DNA of 64,000 nucleotides from Crocinitomicaceae bacterium (GCA_023262855.1 JALQYQ010000053.1:1-64000), one strand, 5' to 3'; shown: positions 16,583 to 26,381, counted from the first letter of the stretch. The notes: generated by a model from the letters alone, not told the origin. Numbers and translations are program-made.

Positions 16583-16736
16583 TATTCCTATAACTCAATA
16601 GTGATTTTAAGAATCCAATAATAACCTCGATACATCGTTAAATAAACCGTTTTAACCGTTAAATCAATAGGATTAGCATTAAGATTGATTGTATGAAAGT
16701 TATTTTATAATTTAGAGGCAATAATAAACCAAGACT

Positions 16737-18278
16737 ATGAAGCCTTCAACGGAGTTGTTTAAACTGATTAAATCATTATCGAAATCGGAGAAACGTTTTT
16801 TTAAACTTTCTTCTTCGCTACAATCGGGTGATAAGAATTATTTAAAGATTTTCGATTTCATCGAAGGTCAAGCCAAATATGATGAAGAAGAATTGAAACG
16901 GGTTTTCAAAAAGGAAACGTTCATCAAGCATTTACCTTCTGAAAAAAATCATTTATATAAATTGATTTTAAAAAGTTTGCGTTCTTATTACAGTGAACAA
17001 TCGGTTAGTAGTTTGTTAAAACAAGAGATAAAGAACGTTGAAATTCTATATAACAAGGCACTTTATAAAGAATGTGAGAAGTTCGTCTCTCGTGCTAAGC
17101 AAATTGCGCGCGATCATGAAAAGTTCTATTATTGGTTTGAACTTATTTCGTGGGAAAAGAAATTATTGGAAGAAGCCTATGAATCCGGGGAGTTTACCAC
17201 AAATTTAGATGCGCTTGTTGAAGAAGAAGAAGAAGTAATTGCTAAATTGAGAAACCTCGCGGAATACCAAGTGATTTATTCAAAAATAAACTTGATTTTC
17301 AGAAGTGGTGGTTTTACGCGAACTGATGCTGAACGTTTAGTTGTTGACGGAATTGCCGATTACCATTTAATTAAAGGGAAAAACACTGCCTTATCTACAC
17401 GCGCTGCTTCCATGTGTTATTATATTAAAGGTTTGTGCGCGGCAACAAATCGCAATTATGAAGACAGCTTTCAGTTTTTTAATCGTACAAGAGAAATTTT
17501 AGATCGAAATCCTGATATTAAAGCTGATTCAGGACAACGCTATGTAATGACCTTGTCGCACCTTTTGAGATGTTACATTGACAGTGAAGATTTTGAAAAA
17601 GCGCAAAGTTTGATTCTAGATATGCGCGCTTTGGATGGTAAAAAAGGATTTAATTCAATTGATATTATGGTGCGTATTTTTACGAGTACCTACAATTTGG
17701 AATTGAACTTATTGCATACGATGGGGGATTTCCAAAAGAGTGTTGATTTGATTCCTCAAATAGAAAAACTTCAAGAAGAATATGGCGATAAAGTAAGTAA
17801 AGAGCAAGAAATTCTACTTACATACAACAAAGCATACAGTTATTTTGGAATTGGTGAATTTAAAAAGGCTTTGTCTTATATCAATGAAGTCTTAAATGAT
17901 AACGAGCAAAATTTAAGGCAAGATATCTACAGTTTCTCTCGTTTGTTCAATTTGGTACTTCACTTTGAATTGGAGAATTACGACTTTTTGGAGTACATCA
18001 TTAAGTCAACAAACCGTTATTTGAGTAAACAAGAACGTGACTACGAGGTTGAAAATGTATGTATTAAGCACATTCGTAAACTTTCTAAATCTATACACTC
18101 AACTGAGCGCATTTTGGTGTTAGAAAAAATGAAAGAAGAGTTAGAACCTTTATTAATGGATCGAAATGAACGCGTGGTACTGGAATATTTCAATATTACA
18201 GCATGGGTAACGAGTAAGATTTACAAGATAAGTTTCAGTGAAGCGGTTCAAAGTGAATTGAAAACAGCTAAAAATTAA
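16737..18278 (+). CDS. TPR-like helical protein, function unknown
   Basis: 513 residues, no signal peptide or membrane segment, so cytoplasmic. All-helical, Lys/Glu-rich, with degenerate tetratricopeptide-like repeats, for example NRNYEDSFQFFNRTREIL and GIGEFKKALSYINEVL. The N-terminal LFKLIKSLSKSEKRFFK and SEKNHLYKLILKSLR segments recur in a family of hypothetical proteins of Flavobacteriales. No catalytic motif seen; a protein-protein scaffold is the likely role, but that is inference. Its last 11 bp overlap the convergent gene that ends at 18268. Confidence 0.7.
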   Translation: MKPSTELFKLIKSLSKSEKRFFKLSSSLQSGDKNYLKIFDFIEGQAKYDEEELKRVFKKETFIKHLPSEKNHLYKLILKSLRSYYSEQSVSSLLKQEIKNVEILYNKALYKECEKFVSRAKQIARDHEKFYYWFELISWEKKLLEEAYESGEFTTNLDALVEEEEEVIAKLRNLAEYQVIYSKINLIFRSGGFTRTDAERLVVDGIADYHLIKGKNTALSTRAASMCYYIKGLCAATNRNYEDSFQFFNRTREILDRNPDIKADSGQRYVMTLSHLLRCYIDSEDFEKAQSLILDMRALDGKKGFNSIDIMVRIFTSTYNLELNLLHTMGDFQKSVDLIPQIEKLQEEYGDKVSKEQEILLTYNKAYSYFGIGEFKKALSYINEVLNDNEQNLRQDIYSFSRLFNLVLHFELENYDFLEYIIKSTNRYLSKQERDYEVENVCIKHIRKLSKSIHSTERILVLEKMKEELEPLLMDRNERVVLEYFNITAWVTSKIYKISFSEAVQSELKTAKN

Positions 18279-19728
18279 GAATTCCCGAAATAATTACATT
18301 TCCCGTTGAATTCGCAATGGTTGTTATACTATTGGAGAAAGCGTAATAGGTCGTAGTATTTGTTCGTTGGCGGTAGGATAAATCAAAAGTGAATTTTTTT
18401 GTTTTGAATCCAATTCCTCCTGAGATAATCATGTCTGGTTTAAGTTCTATTTGTTGGTCTGAATTGAATGCATTTCCATAATAAGCAAATCCACCGCGTA
18501 AAAAACAACCAGCAAACAATACATATTCACCACCAATTCTTATGTTCAAAGCATCTTGAAAAACAGATTTTGCATAATTGTTTTCGTATTCATAATTGTA
18601 CGCTTCATATTTTAAATCCGAAGTGCTTTTAAAATGAGCATGTCGATAACTCAAATATTCCACATCTACATTCAAACAACCTTTGGTTCCAAAAACAAAT
18701 GCAACTGATCCAACAACTCTAGCAGGTGTGCGCACTTTATATTTATAATCACCAACAGGAATTAAGCTGTCTGCCACAGTGTAACTTGCATTTGTAAATC
18801 TACTTGCCATTCCAGCGGACCAAGTATCCGTCATTTCAGAATAAGTAGGTGAGTGTAGAGCTAATCCAAAACGAAGAGATTCATTTGCTAAATAAATTCC
18901 TCCAAATCTTAGATTTACTCCATTTCCTTTTGTTTTTAAATAGTAATTGTAATCAAATCCACGTAAATCTGTACCGCTTGTGTCGACCAACGTTTCTGAA
19001 TGTTTGTAATCTTCTATATAGCGATAGGAACGGATGCTCAAATTCCCACCGATGTACAATTTATTGAGGTAATTTCCACTCAAATTAAAGTAAAATTCAT
19101 TTATCCCGCCTTTTGTTAAAATCTCTCGAGAGTGATAAACATCACCTGAATTTAATTGTGAATAGAATTCTTGATTGACAGCGTCGTATTTTATGGTATG
19201 CGTTTGATATGCTAAATCAGAGCTAAACGGAAAATAAGTGTTCAGTTCTTCTGGATAATAACCCTGAATTTGGCTAACAAAATTGTCTAACAAGGATGAG
19301 AATTGTTGTCCTTCGTAACGAATTTCATTTTTGAAGCTCTCAATTTGATTATATCCTAATCCAAATTGATTGAATAGAAAACCATTTCCATTTTCAGAAA
19401 CATCGTTCGCAATAACAAATCCAAGATTGCTAATTCCACCTTGGCCTGATGATGCTTTCGTTAGAACAGAATTAAAAGTTGATTTAGTAGATGAACCACC
19501 ACCAAAGATTGAAGCACCAAACTGAGATGATGAATAACGACCGTATCCAGCGGGATTTATTTGATAGGAACTTAAATCTGCACCTAAAGCACCGAAAGAA
19601 CCGCCCATTGCTTCAAACCGAGCCGAGCCATGATAGCTTGTTTTTGAATGACGATATAAATCATTTTCATTTTGAGAAAAACAAAAAATAGGCAAACAAA
19701 TACTTAAAACAACAAAACGAACCATCAA
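18268..19728 (-). CDS. outer-membrane beta-barrel protein, OMPP1/FadL-like
   Basis: 486 residues. Signal peptide MVRFVVLSICLPIFCFSQ. The mature N-terminus (SARFEAMGGSFGALGADLS, then INPAG) is the hallmark of the FadL/OMPP1 transport family in Bacteroidota, where AMGGA and NPAG motifs begin the hatch region. The remainder alternates aromatic and polar residues as in a barrel, ending in beta strands with NVIISGILNF. Proposed role: uptake of hydrophobic compounds across the outer membrane; substrate unknown. It follows the 20757 lipoprotein gene after 3 bp, so the two form an operon. Confidence 0.82.
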   Translation of the reverse strand: MMVRFVVLSICLPIFCFSQNENDLYRHSKTSYHGSARFEAMGGSFGALGADLSSYQINPAGYGRYSSSQFGASIFGGGSSTKSTFNSVLTKASSGQGGISNLGFVIANDVSENGNGFLFNQFGLGYNQIESFKNEIRYEGQQFSSLLDNFVSQIQGYYPEELNTYFPFSSDLAYQTHTIKYDAVNQEFYSQLNSGDVYHSREILTKGGINEFYFNLSGNYLNKLYIGGNLSIRSYRYIEDYKHSETLVDTSGTDLRGFDYNYYLKTKGNGVNLRFGGIYLANESLRFGLALHSPTYSEMTDTWSAGMASRFTNASYTVADSLIPVGDYKYKVRTPARVVGSVAFVFGTKGCLNVDVEYLSYRHAHFKSTSDLKYEAYNYEYENNYAKSVFQDALNIRIGGEYVLFAGCFLRGGFAYYGNAFNSDQQIELKPDMIISGGIGFKTKKFTFDLSYRQRTNTTTYYAFSNSITTIANSTGNVIISGILNF

Positions 19729-19731
19729 TAT

Positions 19732-20757
19732 TTAGTTTCTTCGAACACCTGTAGTTGGACGACTTGCGCCACCACTTCTTGATCCACCACCTACATTTCC
19801 TCCAACTGAACCACGGTTAATAGATTCATTTGTTGGTCTTTGCTGGCTATTTGAACCTCTCGCATTTACTGTACTTGGCAGATTGTTCGTTCCAACAGGG
19901 CTAGTTCTTACTTCTGAACTAGTATAAACAGGTCTGCTTTGTGTTGGTTTAATTTCTTTAGTTGCACGAACCGAAGCTGTTGATTGATTTACATCAACTT
20001 TTCCACTAGATACATTTTGCCCAGCAAGCGAACGAGCCGAAAGTGGTTTAGAAACTATTGTGTGTGATTCATTGTTACTTGAAACTCCGGCATGTGATTT
20101 AACAAGATTCGAATTGTTTCGATTACCACTATTAGTGTAGCCACTTAGACTTCCTCTTGGACCTGAGTGATCATTGTGTAAACTATTGGAATTGTTGTAA
20201 TTGTTTGAATTTCCGTAATTATTTGAATTATAGCCGTATGGATTTGTGTTGTAGAAAAATGCGTTACTCGAAAAATAAGGTGAACTGTAACTTGTTCCGA
20301 AATAAAATCCACCATACGGGTTATAATAAGGCGAGTTCATGTTGCCAAAATAGCCGTATTGACCTGCGCCATAATTCATATATCCTGGCCCAAAGTAATA
20401 ATGACCAAATGCATTGTAATAACCATATCCATAATACATGTCGTTCAAACCTGAATATCCATAATTTCGAGCTCCCCAACCACAATCAAATGGTGTAAAA
20501 AGAAAAGGGTTGCAATCGCAATAATTCATCGCAGCTATATTGTAAGGGTCATAATAATATGCACTGGATGCCACTCCTTTGTCTTTTTTATAGCGATAAG
20601 TAGAATAATTTGTTTCGTCAGTTAACGATTCTCCAACTGGTAATTCTGCGTTTTTCATCACGTAAACGTCATCATCAACGAGCATTCGATTTGAATAACA
20701 TGAAGTTAAAACTCCAGACAATAGGGTTAAGGAAGATAGGTATAGTGTAACTTTCAT
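19732..20757 (-). CDS. Tyr/Asn/Gly-rich lipoprotein
   Basis: 341 residues. A lipoprotein signal peptide with lipobox LTSC (Cys 20). Residues about 60-200 are extremely rich in Tyr, Gly, Asn and Phe (strings such as NYGYSGLNDMYYGYGYY) and the rest is rich in Ser, Asn, Arg and Thr. The sequence looks intrinsically disordered and no domain is recognised. It heads an operon with the FadL-like barrel gene three bases downstream, which suggests a surface or periplasmic accessory of that barrel. The composition could favour aromatic stacking or amyloid-like assembly; this is speculation. Confidence 0.7.
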   Translation of the reverse strand: MKVTLYLSSLTLLSGVLTSCYSNRMLVDDDVYVMKNAELPVGESLTDETNYSTYRYKKDKGVASSAYYYDPYNIAAMNYCDCNPFLFTPFDCGWGARNYGYSGLNDMYYGYGYYNAFGHYYFGPGYMNYGAGQYGYFGNMNSPYYNPYGGFYFGTSYSSPYFSSNAFFYNTNPYGYNSNNYGNSNNYNNSNSLHNDHSGPRGSLSGYTNSGNRNNSNLVKSHAGVSSNNESHTIVSKPLSARSLAGQNVSSGKVDVNQSTASVRATKEIKPTQSRPVYTSSEVRTSPVGTNNLPSTVNARGSNSQQRPTNESINRGSVGGNVGGGSRSGGASRPTTGVRRN

Positions 20758-20800
20758 CTTTTTGAAGATTTAATTTATCCTAAAGGTAATTTTTAATTTT

Positions 20801-20808
20801 TAACTTTG
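20801..20808 (+). promoter_or_regulatory. -7 box TAACTTTG for proS
   Basis: Exact match to the Bacteroidota -7 consensus TAnnTTTG, 36 bp ahead of the ATG at 20845. A -33 TTG at the usual distance is not evident. Confidence 0.5.
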
Positions 20809-20844
20809 CAAAAAATTAACAAAGTCAATCAACGATTTAAGTTC

Positions 20845-22317
20845 ATGGCACAGAAATATACAACTCGCGAAGAGGATTACTCAAAATGGTACAACGAATT
20901 AGTTTATAGGGCAGATCTTGCAGAACATTCAGATGTTCGCGGATGTATGGTTATTAAACCGTATGGATATGCGATCTGGGAAAAAATGAAAGACGTTTTG
21001 GATCAAAAATTCAAAGAAACCGGACATTCAAATGCATATTTCCCCTTGTTTATACCTAAATCGTATTTGAGTAAAGAAGCTAGTCATGTAGATGGCTTCG
21101 CAAAAGAATGTGCTGTTGTAACACATTACCGTTTGAAAAATGCGGAGGATGGAAGTGGAGTGGTCGTTGATCCAACAGCAAAACTAGAAGAAGAATTAAT
21201 TGTTCGACCTACATCTGAGACGATTATTTGGAACTCGTATAAAAACTGGATTCAATCATACCGTGATTTACCTATTCTTATCAACCAATGGGCAAATGTT
21301 GTTCGCTGGGAAATGAGAACACGTTTGTTTTTAAGAACAACTGAATTCCTTTGGCAAGAAGGTCATACTGCGCATGCTACGAAACAAGAAGCTATTGATG
21401 AAACAGTTCAAATGCTAGAAGTGTACGCTGATTTTGCAGAGAATTTCATGGCAATGCCAGTGATTAAAGGTGTAAAAACAGAAAGCGAGCGTTTTGCAGG
21501 TGCAGATGATACGTATTGTATTGAGGCAATGATGCAAGATGGAAAAGCTTTACAAGCTGGAACTTCACATTTCTTGGGGCAAAACTTCGCGAAAGCGTTT
21601 GATGTTAAATTTGCAGATAAAGAAGGTAAATTAGAACATGTTTGGGCAACTTCTTGGGGTGTTTCAACTCGTTTGATGGGAGCGTTAATTATGACGCATT
21701 CTGATGATGAAGGATTGGTTTTGCCTCCAGCATTGGCTCCAATTCAAGTTGTTGCTGTTCCGATCCATCGCACAGATGAAGAATTGGCTAAAATCGATGA
21801 AAAATTCCAAGAATTAGGCAAGAAATTGAAAGCTTTAGGAATTTCATTTAAATATGATAATGATGACAATCGTCGTCCAGGATGGAAATTTGCTGAGTAC
21901 GAAGCCAAAGGTGTTCCAGTTCGTTTAGCAATGGGTCCAAGAGATTTAGAAAATGGAAAAGTTGAAGTAGCTAGAAGAGATAACAAAACGAAAGAAGTTG
22001 TTGACTTTGATGGTATAGATGGATTTATTGAAAACCTATTAGCTGAAATTCAAACTAATTTATTGCAGCGTGCGAAAGATTACCGTGCAGCAAATATCCA
22101 AACAGTAGATTCTTACGAAGAGTTCAAATCGAAAATTGATGGTGGTGGATTTTTCTATGCCCATTGGGATGGAACGAAAGAAACTGAAGCAAAAATCAAG
22201 GAGGAAACTCAGGCAACGATTCGTTGTATTGCCATCGACCAACCTGAAGAGGCAGGTGTTTGTATGGTAACAGGTAAACCATCTTCTAAACGCGTGATTT
22301 TCGCAAAAGCATATTAA
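20845..22317 (+). CDS. proS: prolyl-tRNA synthetase (short, archaeal/eukaryotic-like type)
   Basis: 490 residues from the ATG at 20845. A TTG at 20806 is in frame but overlaps the -7 promoter box, so it is rejected. Class II synthetase charging tRNA-Pro. Motif 1 region YGYAIWEKM; motif 2 in [20 protein letters not shown]; motif 3 in [15 protein letters not shown]. The long editing insertion of the typical bacterial enzyme is absent and the length fits the ProS-3-type group common in Bacteroidota. An anticodon-binding domain and a C-terminal zinc-domain-like part follow. The 22319 gene begins one base after the stop, so it is co-transcribed. Confidence 0.95.
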   Translation: MAQKYTTREEDYSKWYNELVYRADLAEHSDVRGCMVIKPYGYAIWEKMKDVLDQKFKETGHSNAYFPLFIPKSYLSKEASHVDGFAKECAVVTHYRLKNAEDGSGVVVDPTAKLEEELIVRPTSETIIWNSYKNWIQSYRDLPILINQWANVVRWEMRTRLFLRTTEFLWQEGHTAHATKQEAIDETVQMLEVYADFAENFMAMPVIKGVKTESERFAGADDTYCIEAMMQDGKALQAGTSHFLGQNFAKAFDVKFADKEGKLEHVWATSWGVSTRLMGALIMTHSDDEGLVLPPALAPIQVVAVPIHRTDEELAKIDEKFQELGKKLKALGISFKYDNDDNRRPGWKFAEYEAKGVPVRLAMGPRDLENGKVEVARRDNKTKEVVDFDGIDGFIENLLAEIQTNLLQRAKDYRAANIQTVDSYEEFKSKIDGGGFFYAHWDGTKETEAKIKEETQATIRCIAIDQPEEAGVCMVTGKPSSKRVIFAKAY

Positions 22318-22318
22318 A

Positions 22319-22999
22319 ATGGAGCAAAATCGAAAAATAATTCTTGACCTTCTATTGAATAAATCAGCGTTGAAACAAAACATCGCTGATGATTGCGAAC
22401 AAGTTTTTTTGAAAATCAAAGAGACGATTAAATCAGAAATTGATGCGCTTCAAAAAAAGGTTAAAGATCAACGAATTCGATTAAGCTACAAAGAAAAAGG
22501 CAACTTTGAAATTCATGTTTATGTTGGTAGTGATGTACTAGTTTTTCACCTACATAACAATGTTTTTCGTTTGCCTGATGATAATCCGTTATGGGGCACA
22601 AAATACCTAAGAGAGAACGATGCCAACGGTTATTTTGGTGTTATTTATATCTATAATTTTTTAGCAGAGTCATTTATTCAAAATCGTTTAAATGACTCTG
22701 GCTATTTGATTGGTCGATTGTTTATTAATCACGATCGCCATTTCATGATGGAAGGCAAAGGACAATTGGGAGTTCTGTTTAGAGATTTGGAAAACACTGT
22801 TCTTACAGATGACTTGGTTTGCCTTATCGTTCAGTCTTCTTTTGCGTATGCCTTAGAGTTTGATTTATTAGTGCCACCGTATGATTTCGTAGCAGAATTA
22901 TCGGTTGGTGAGATACAATTAATTAGTAACAACCTACAATTGCAAACCGGTAAACGTCTGGGATTCAAAATGAAATCCGACGAAAGTGATTTTTTTTAA
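22319..22999 (+). CDS. conserved hypothetical protein
   Basis: 226 residues with no signal or membrane segment. Helical first 55 residues (LKIKETIKSEIDALQKKVK-type coiled region), then a mixed alpha/beta part (GNFEIHVYVGSDVLVFHLH). Nothing identifies a catalytic site. The gene starts one base after proS, so translation is probably coupled; similar proteins seem to exist in other Flavobacteriales, from memory rather than a search. It ends just ahead of the tRNA promoter. Confidence 0.65.
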   Translation: MEQNRKIILDLLLNKSALKQNIADDCEQVFLKIKETIKSEIDALQKKVKDQRIRLSYKEKGNFEIHVYVGSDVLVFHLHNNVFRLPDDNPLWGTKYLRENDANGYFGVIYIYNFLAESFIQNRLNDSGYLIGRLFINHDRHFMMEGKGQLGVLFRDLENTVLTDDLVCLIVQSSFAYALEFDLLVPPYDFVAELSVGEIQLISNNLQLQTGKRLGFKMKSDESDFF

Positions 23000-23016
23000 A
23001 AAAAAGCGCAGATACG

Positions 23017-23047
23017 TTTGCTATTACAGAATTTCGTAATATATTTG
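23017..23047 (+). promoter_or_regulatory. promoter of the tRNA-Glu pair and rpsT
   Basis: TTTG (23017-23020), 19 bases, then TATATTTG (23040-23047). Both boxes match the Bacteroidota consensus at the ideal spacing. It lies 31 bp ahead of the first tRNA. Confidence 0.8.
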
Positions 23048-23078
23048 CACTCCCAAATTAACGGGAAAATTGACATAC

Positions 23079-23153
23079 GGCCCATTCGTCTAGTGGTTAG
23101 GACGCCAGGTTTTCATCCTGGAAACAGGAGTTCGATTCTCCTATGGGCTGCCA
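23079..23153 (+). tRNA. tRNA-Glu (TTC), CCA encoded
   Basis: 72 nt plus encoded CCA. Acceptor GGCCCAT / ATGGGCT, D arm with TAGTGGTTAGGAC, anticodon stem CCAGG / CCTGG with loop TTTTCAT giving anticodon TTC, T arm AGGAG-TTCGATT-CTCCT, discriminator G. Co-transcribed with the identical copy at 23166. Confidence 0.97.
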
Positions 23154-23165
23154 AATTTAATATTT

Positions 23166-23237
23166 GGCCCATTCGTCTAGTGGTTAGGACGCCAGGTTTT
23201 CATCCTGGAAACAGGAGTTCGATTCTCCTATGGGCTG
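23166..23237 (+). tRNA. tRNA-Glu (TTC), CCA not encoded
   Basis: The 72-nt body is identical to the first copy, but the bases after the discriminator are CAAG, so CCA must be added by the nucleotidyltransferase. Tandem duplication with a repeat length of 87 bp. Confidence 0.97.
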
Positions 23238-23275
23238 CAAGACATATGTCTATAACTTTATAAAACAAAAGAAAA

Positions 23276-23527
23276 ATGGCGAATCACAAGTCAGCACAAA
23301 AAAGAATCAGATCAAACGAAGGAAAAAGACTTCGTAACAAATATCAGCACAAAACAACTCGTAATGCTGTACGTAAATTACGCGCATTAACAGATAAAAA
23401 AGAAGCTGAGACATTGTTTCCAAGTGTTGTAGCTATGTTGGATAAACTTGCAAAAAGAAACATTATCCACAAAAACAAAGCTGCGAACTTAAAATCTGGT
23501 TTACAAGTTGCTATCAACAAACTGTAA
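23276..23527 (+). CDS. rpsT: 30S ribosomal protein S20
   Basis: 83 residues, [19 protein letters not shown] at the start, the standard S20 opening. Very basic, binds 16S rRNA early in 30S assembly. It begins 38 bp after the second tRNA-Glu, so it may be expressed from the tRNA promoter. Confidence 0.97.
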   Translation: MANHKSAQKRIRSNEGKRLRNKYQHKTTRNAVRKLRALTDKKEAETLFPSVVAMLDKLAKRNIIHKNKAANLKSGLQVAINKL

Positions 23528-23546
23528 TAGTTTTTGACAAGATATG

Positions 23547-23570
23547 AAGGGGGCATTAGCCCCTTTTTTT
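23547..23570 (+). terminator. terminator of the tRNA-rpsT unit
   Basis: GGGGC / GCCCC with an ATTA loop and seven T. Confidence 0.88.
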
Positions 23571-23597
23571 ATACCTTTATTTTTTTAATTATCAGTC

Positions 23598-25334
23598 ATG
23601 CGAAATTGGGTGTTGTTTTTTCTGTTATTCTTTTGTTTTATTGGCAGGTCACAGAATTTCAATTCACTCATTCCATACGATACATTAAAATACACGAGTA
23701 GAATAGGAGGACAGCTTGATTCTATTGATGTGTTTAATGCCTTTTTGAGTTCTACAAATCCAGGAGGAAGTATATCTCAATTTAATACTTTCACTCCGCG
23801 TTGGTTGTTCACTAATCATGGTGCTCAAATTCAACAAAACTTCAATTCATGGAAGCCACTCGTTTTTTCTGGACTCCCGCACATAGGATTTAATTATTCG
23901 TTTGGTTCCCAGGGAACTCAGAACGTATTAATGTCTTACCAGCAAAGTTTTGGAAAATATCTCATTGTCAATTTAGAATACAAAAAAAACAAAGGTTCTG
24001 GTTTTCTCAGAAATGGAGATTACAATCTTAATGACTTGGAATTCCAATTAGCCAAAAAAGGTTCTTTTTATTCTTTTTTAACTCAGGCCTCTTATTTAAC
24101 ATCTGAGTTTCATGTAAACAACGGTTTATTGGTCGATTCGTTGGCTGATGATTTCGCACTTCGATTATTGCCCGTTCAAAAAGAAAATGCCTATCATTCA
24201 AATCAACGAACGAATTTGATTCATACAAATTATTTCGATTTCAGTAAGGATTCTCTTGTTGCGATTGGTTTATTCACTTCTCATCAATTACAAATTCGAA
24301 ACTTACGATATTCCGAAGAAATAGACACCTTATCGTTGATTTACAATGAAATTAACTACGACAGTACCTTGACAATGGATCAAAATCAATTGTCGTCAAT
24401 AACGAATGGTGCAGGATTTTTTTTTAAGAACAAGAAAGTTGCATTTGGCGTAGGTGCTGAAGTTCGATATTGGAAATACGACAATTTGAATCATAGAAAT
24501 GATACAACAGAAGTTAATCTTGCTGCTAATTTTCAGTATCAAACGCGTAAGTTTAAATTTTCTGAAGTTCACAAACACAATTTGATTGGTGCTAAACAGG
24601 AATTTAAAAATGAACTAGCAACTTCAATATTAGTTGGTAGAAGTAAATTGAATGCATCCTTAAATTACAGAAGTGAGTTACCGGAAGTTCATCAGCGATT
24701 TATCTACGCAAATAACTATGCTTCAACGATTCAAAATCCACAAAAACAAACGCGTTTGTATGGTGATATCACGTTTCAACAATCATTTGGTGGAATTGAT
24801 TTGAATGCTGGTGTAAGTTATGTGAGCTTGAAAAATAACTATTTCTTCATCGATTCACTTTGGAGAAATGATACAATAACGAATTTGTCAGCATTGCAAT
24901 TCAATTTAAGAGCTTCTTATCGTTTCAAAAAACTGTATTTGCAGCCTAGTTATGCTTTTGCAATCAATTCAAGTTCGATTCAATTTATTCCAAATCATCA
25001 AATTAGTGTAAGAACTTTTCTAAAAGGAGGTTTGTTCAAAGCAAAAAAAATGCAAGCGTACATTGGAGTTGATGCATCTTATTTATCGCAGTTTTCACCA
25101 ATTCAATTTAATTCTCTAATCGGCTCGTACGAATTTTGGAAAACAAATTCTGTAAATTCTGTGTACTTCAACCTTCACTTCTTTACAGGGTTTCAAATTG
25201 ATGAATTCAAATTTTATGTTCGTTTTGAAAATATTGGGTATTTCTGGAATCAACATTCTATGCCCGTTTTAACGAATCATCCAATTCCTGGAACTCAATT
25301 CAGACTTGGGTTAACGTGGGATTTCTTTAATTGA
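23598..25334 (+). CDS. outer-membrane beta-barrel protein, putative porin
   Basis: 578 residues. Signal peptide MRNWVLFFLLFFCFIGRSQ. The mature part has alternating hydrophobic/polar strands with many aromatic residues (NVLMSYQQSFGKYLIVNLEY, later KKLYLQPSYAFA), and ends FRLGLTWDFFN, with the terminal aromatic residue of a barrel. It resembles the Bacteroidota 'putative porin' (Porin_10) group; assignment to that group is inference from general features. Monocistronic. Confidence 0.7.
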   Translation: MRNWVLFFLLFFCFIGRSQNFNSLIPYDTLKYTSRIGGQLDSIDVFNAFLSSTNPGGSISQFNTFTPRWLFTNHGAQIQQNFNSWKPLVFSGLPHIGFNYSFGSQGTQNVLMSYQQSFGKYLIVNLEYKKNKGSGFLRNGDYNLNDLEFQLAKKGSFYSFLTQASYLTSEFHVNNGLLVDSLADDFALRLLPVQKENAYHSNQRTNLIHTNYFDFSKDSLVAIGLFTSHQLQIRNLRYSEEIDTLSLIYNEINYDSTLTMDQNQLSSITNGAGFFFKNKKVAFGVGAEVRYWKYDNLNHRNDTTEVNLAANFQYQTRKFKFSEVHKHNLIGAKQEFKNELATSILVGRSKLNASLNYRSELPEVHQRFIYANNYASTIQNPQKQTRLYGDITFQQSFGGIDLNAGVSYVSLKNNYFFIDSLWRNDTITNLSALQFNLRASYRFKKLYLQPSYAFAINSSSIQFIPNHQISVRTFLKGGLFKAKKMQAYIGVDASYLSQFSPIQFNSLIGSYEFWKTNSVNSVYFNLHFFTGFQIDEFKFYVRFENIGYFWNQHSMPVLTNHPIPGTQFRLGLTWDFFN

Positions 25335-25398
25335 TCGAAGTTTTATTTTAATTGAATTTGGGCGTTTTTTAGTGAACAACGAAAGGTCTAAAAACGTC

Positions 25399-25430
25399 GA
25401 AAGGAGCAAAACAGGCGTTTCGCTCCTTTC
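25399..25430. terminator. hairpin after the porin-like gene
   Basis: GAAAGGAGC / GCTCCTTTC with an inner AAAC / GTTT pairing. The plus side lacks a T run (CCTAACC repeats follow); the minus side has GACGTTTTTAG. A terminator for the 23598 gene is likely but not certain. Confidence 0.5.
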
Positions 25431-25587
25431 AAACCTAACCTAACCTACCTTTTACAACTAAACCTAAGTCAAATTTAGATTAATTATTAATTGCATGCAA
25501 GTTTTTTTTGAAAAAAATATTTTTTTAATTCACAATTCACTTTTAAAAGAATAAATAGGTGATTGGGTTCAGATTGTTTGCATTGTT

Positions 25588-25595
25588 TATCTTTG
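25588..25595 (+). promoter_or_regulatory. -7 box TATCTTTG for fabG
   Basis: Exact TAnnTTTG match 19 bp ahead of the ATG. A TTG at 25563-25565 is 22 bp upstream and could serve as the -33 element. Confidence 0.6.
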
Positions 25596-25614
25596 GTTAA
25601 AATTTTTTTTAGCT

Positions 25615-26361
25615 ATGAAATTATTAGAAAACAAAGTGGTTTTGATTACTGGAGCATCTAGAGGAATTGGTAAAGCAATTGCTGAGGAGTGCGTTAATCA
25701 TGGTGCTAAAGTTGCTTTTACATATTTATCATCTGATGAAAAGGCAAGAGCTCTTGAAGCTGAATTAGCAAAAGACGGAGGAGTTGTAAAAGGGTTTAAA
25801 AGTGACGCTTCTAAATTTGATGATGCACAAAAGTTAGTAGATGATGTTGTTGCGGAGTTTGGAACTATCGATGTTTTGGTAAATAATGCAGGTATTACAC
25901 GTGATACTTTATTAATGAGAATGACTGAGGAGCAATGGGATGAAGTGATCAATACGAATTTGAAATCTGCATTTAATTTAACTAAAGCTGTTCAACGCCC
26001 AATGTTGAAAGCAAGAAGTGGTTCTATAATTAATATGTCTTCTGTTGTTGGAGTAAGTGGTAACGCTGGTCAATCAAATTATGCAGCTTCAAAAGCTGGT
26101 TTAATTGGTTTCTCTAAATCAATTGCACAAGAATTAGGTTCAAGAAACATTCGTTGTAACGCAATTGCTCCAGGATTTATTGAGACTGAAATGACAGAAG
26201 TTCTTGATCAAAAGGTTGTTGAAGAATGGAGAAATTCTATTCCATTAAAAAGAGGTGGCTCACCGAAAGATGTTGCTAACCTTACAGTTTTCTTAGGTTC
26301 CGATATGTCTGCATACATTACCGGTCAAACAATTAATGTTTGCGGTGGAATGTTGATGTAA
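25615..26361 (+). CDS. fabG: 3-oxoacyl-[ACP] reductase
   Basis: 248 residues, a classical short-chain dehydrogenase. Cofactor motif TGASRGIG (about 12-19), NNAG, catalytic Ser in MSSVVGVSG (about 142) and Y-x3-K in NYAASKAG (about 155-159). The C-terminus TGQTINVCGGMLM is typical of FabG. Reduces 3-oxoacyl-ACP with NADPH in fatty-acid elongation. It stands alone here rather than in a fab cluster. Other SDR substrates cannot be excluded, but the whole sequence is FabG-like. Confidence 0.92.
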   Translation: MKLLENKVVLITGASRGIGKAIAEECVNHGAKVAFTYLSSDEKARALEAELAKDGGVVKGFKSDASKFDDAQKLVDDVVAEFGTIDVLVNNAGITRDTLLMRMTEEQWDEVINTNLKSAFNLTKAVQRPMLKARSGSIINMSSVVGVSGNAGQSNYAASKAGLIGFSKSIAQELGSRNIRCNAIAPGFIETEMTEVLDQKVVEEWRNSIPLKRGGSPKDVANLTVFLGSDMSAYITGQTINVCGGMLM

Positions 26362-26381
26362 TATAAATATTCTTTGAATTG

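Noticed and set aside
20806-20844. Longer start for proS from TTG 20806
   Set aside because: It overlaps the exact TAnnTTTG box and the ATG at 20845 gives the family's usual N-terminus. The same reasoning was applied to hemB (30908 versus 30944) and to the 5242 TTG versus the 5251 ATG.
23018-23263. 81-codon open frame with an internal repeat
   Set aside because: It is a translation of the two tandem tRNA-Glu genes; the repeat in the peptide is the tRNA duplication.
25435-25449. CCTAA repeats after the porin-like gene as a telomere-like or functional repeat
   Set aside because: Only three imperfect units; no further support.
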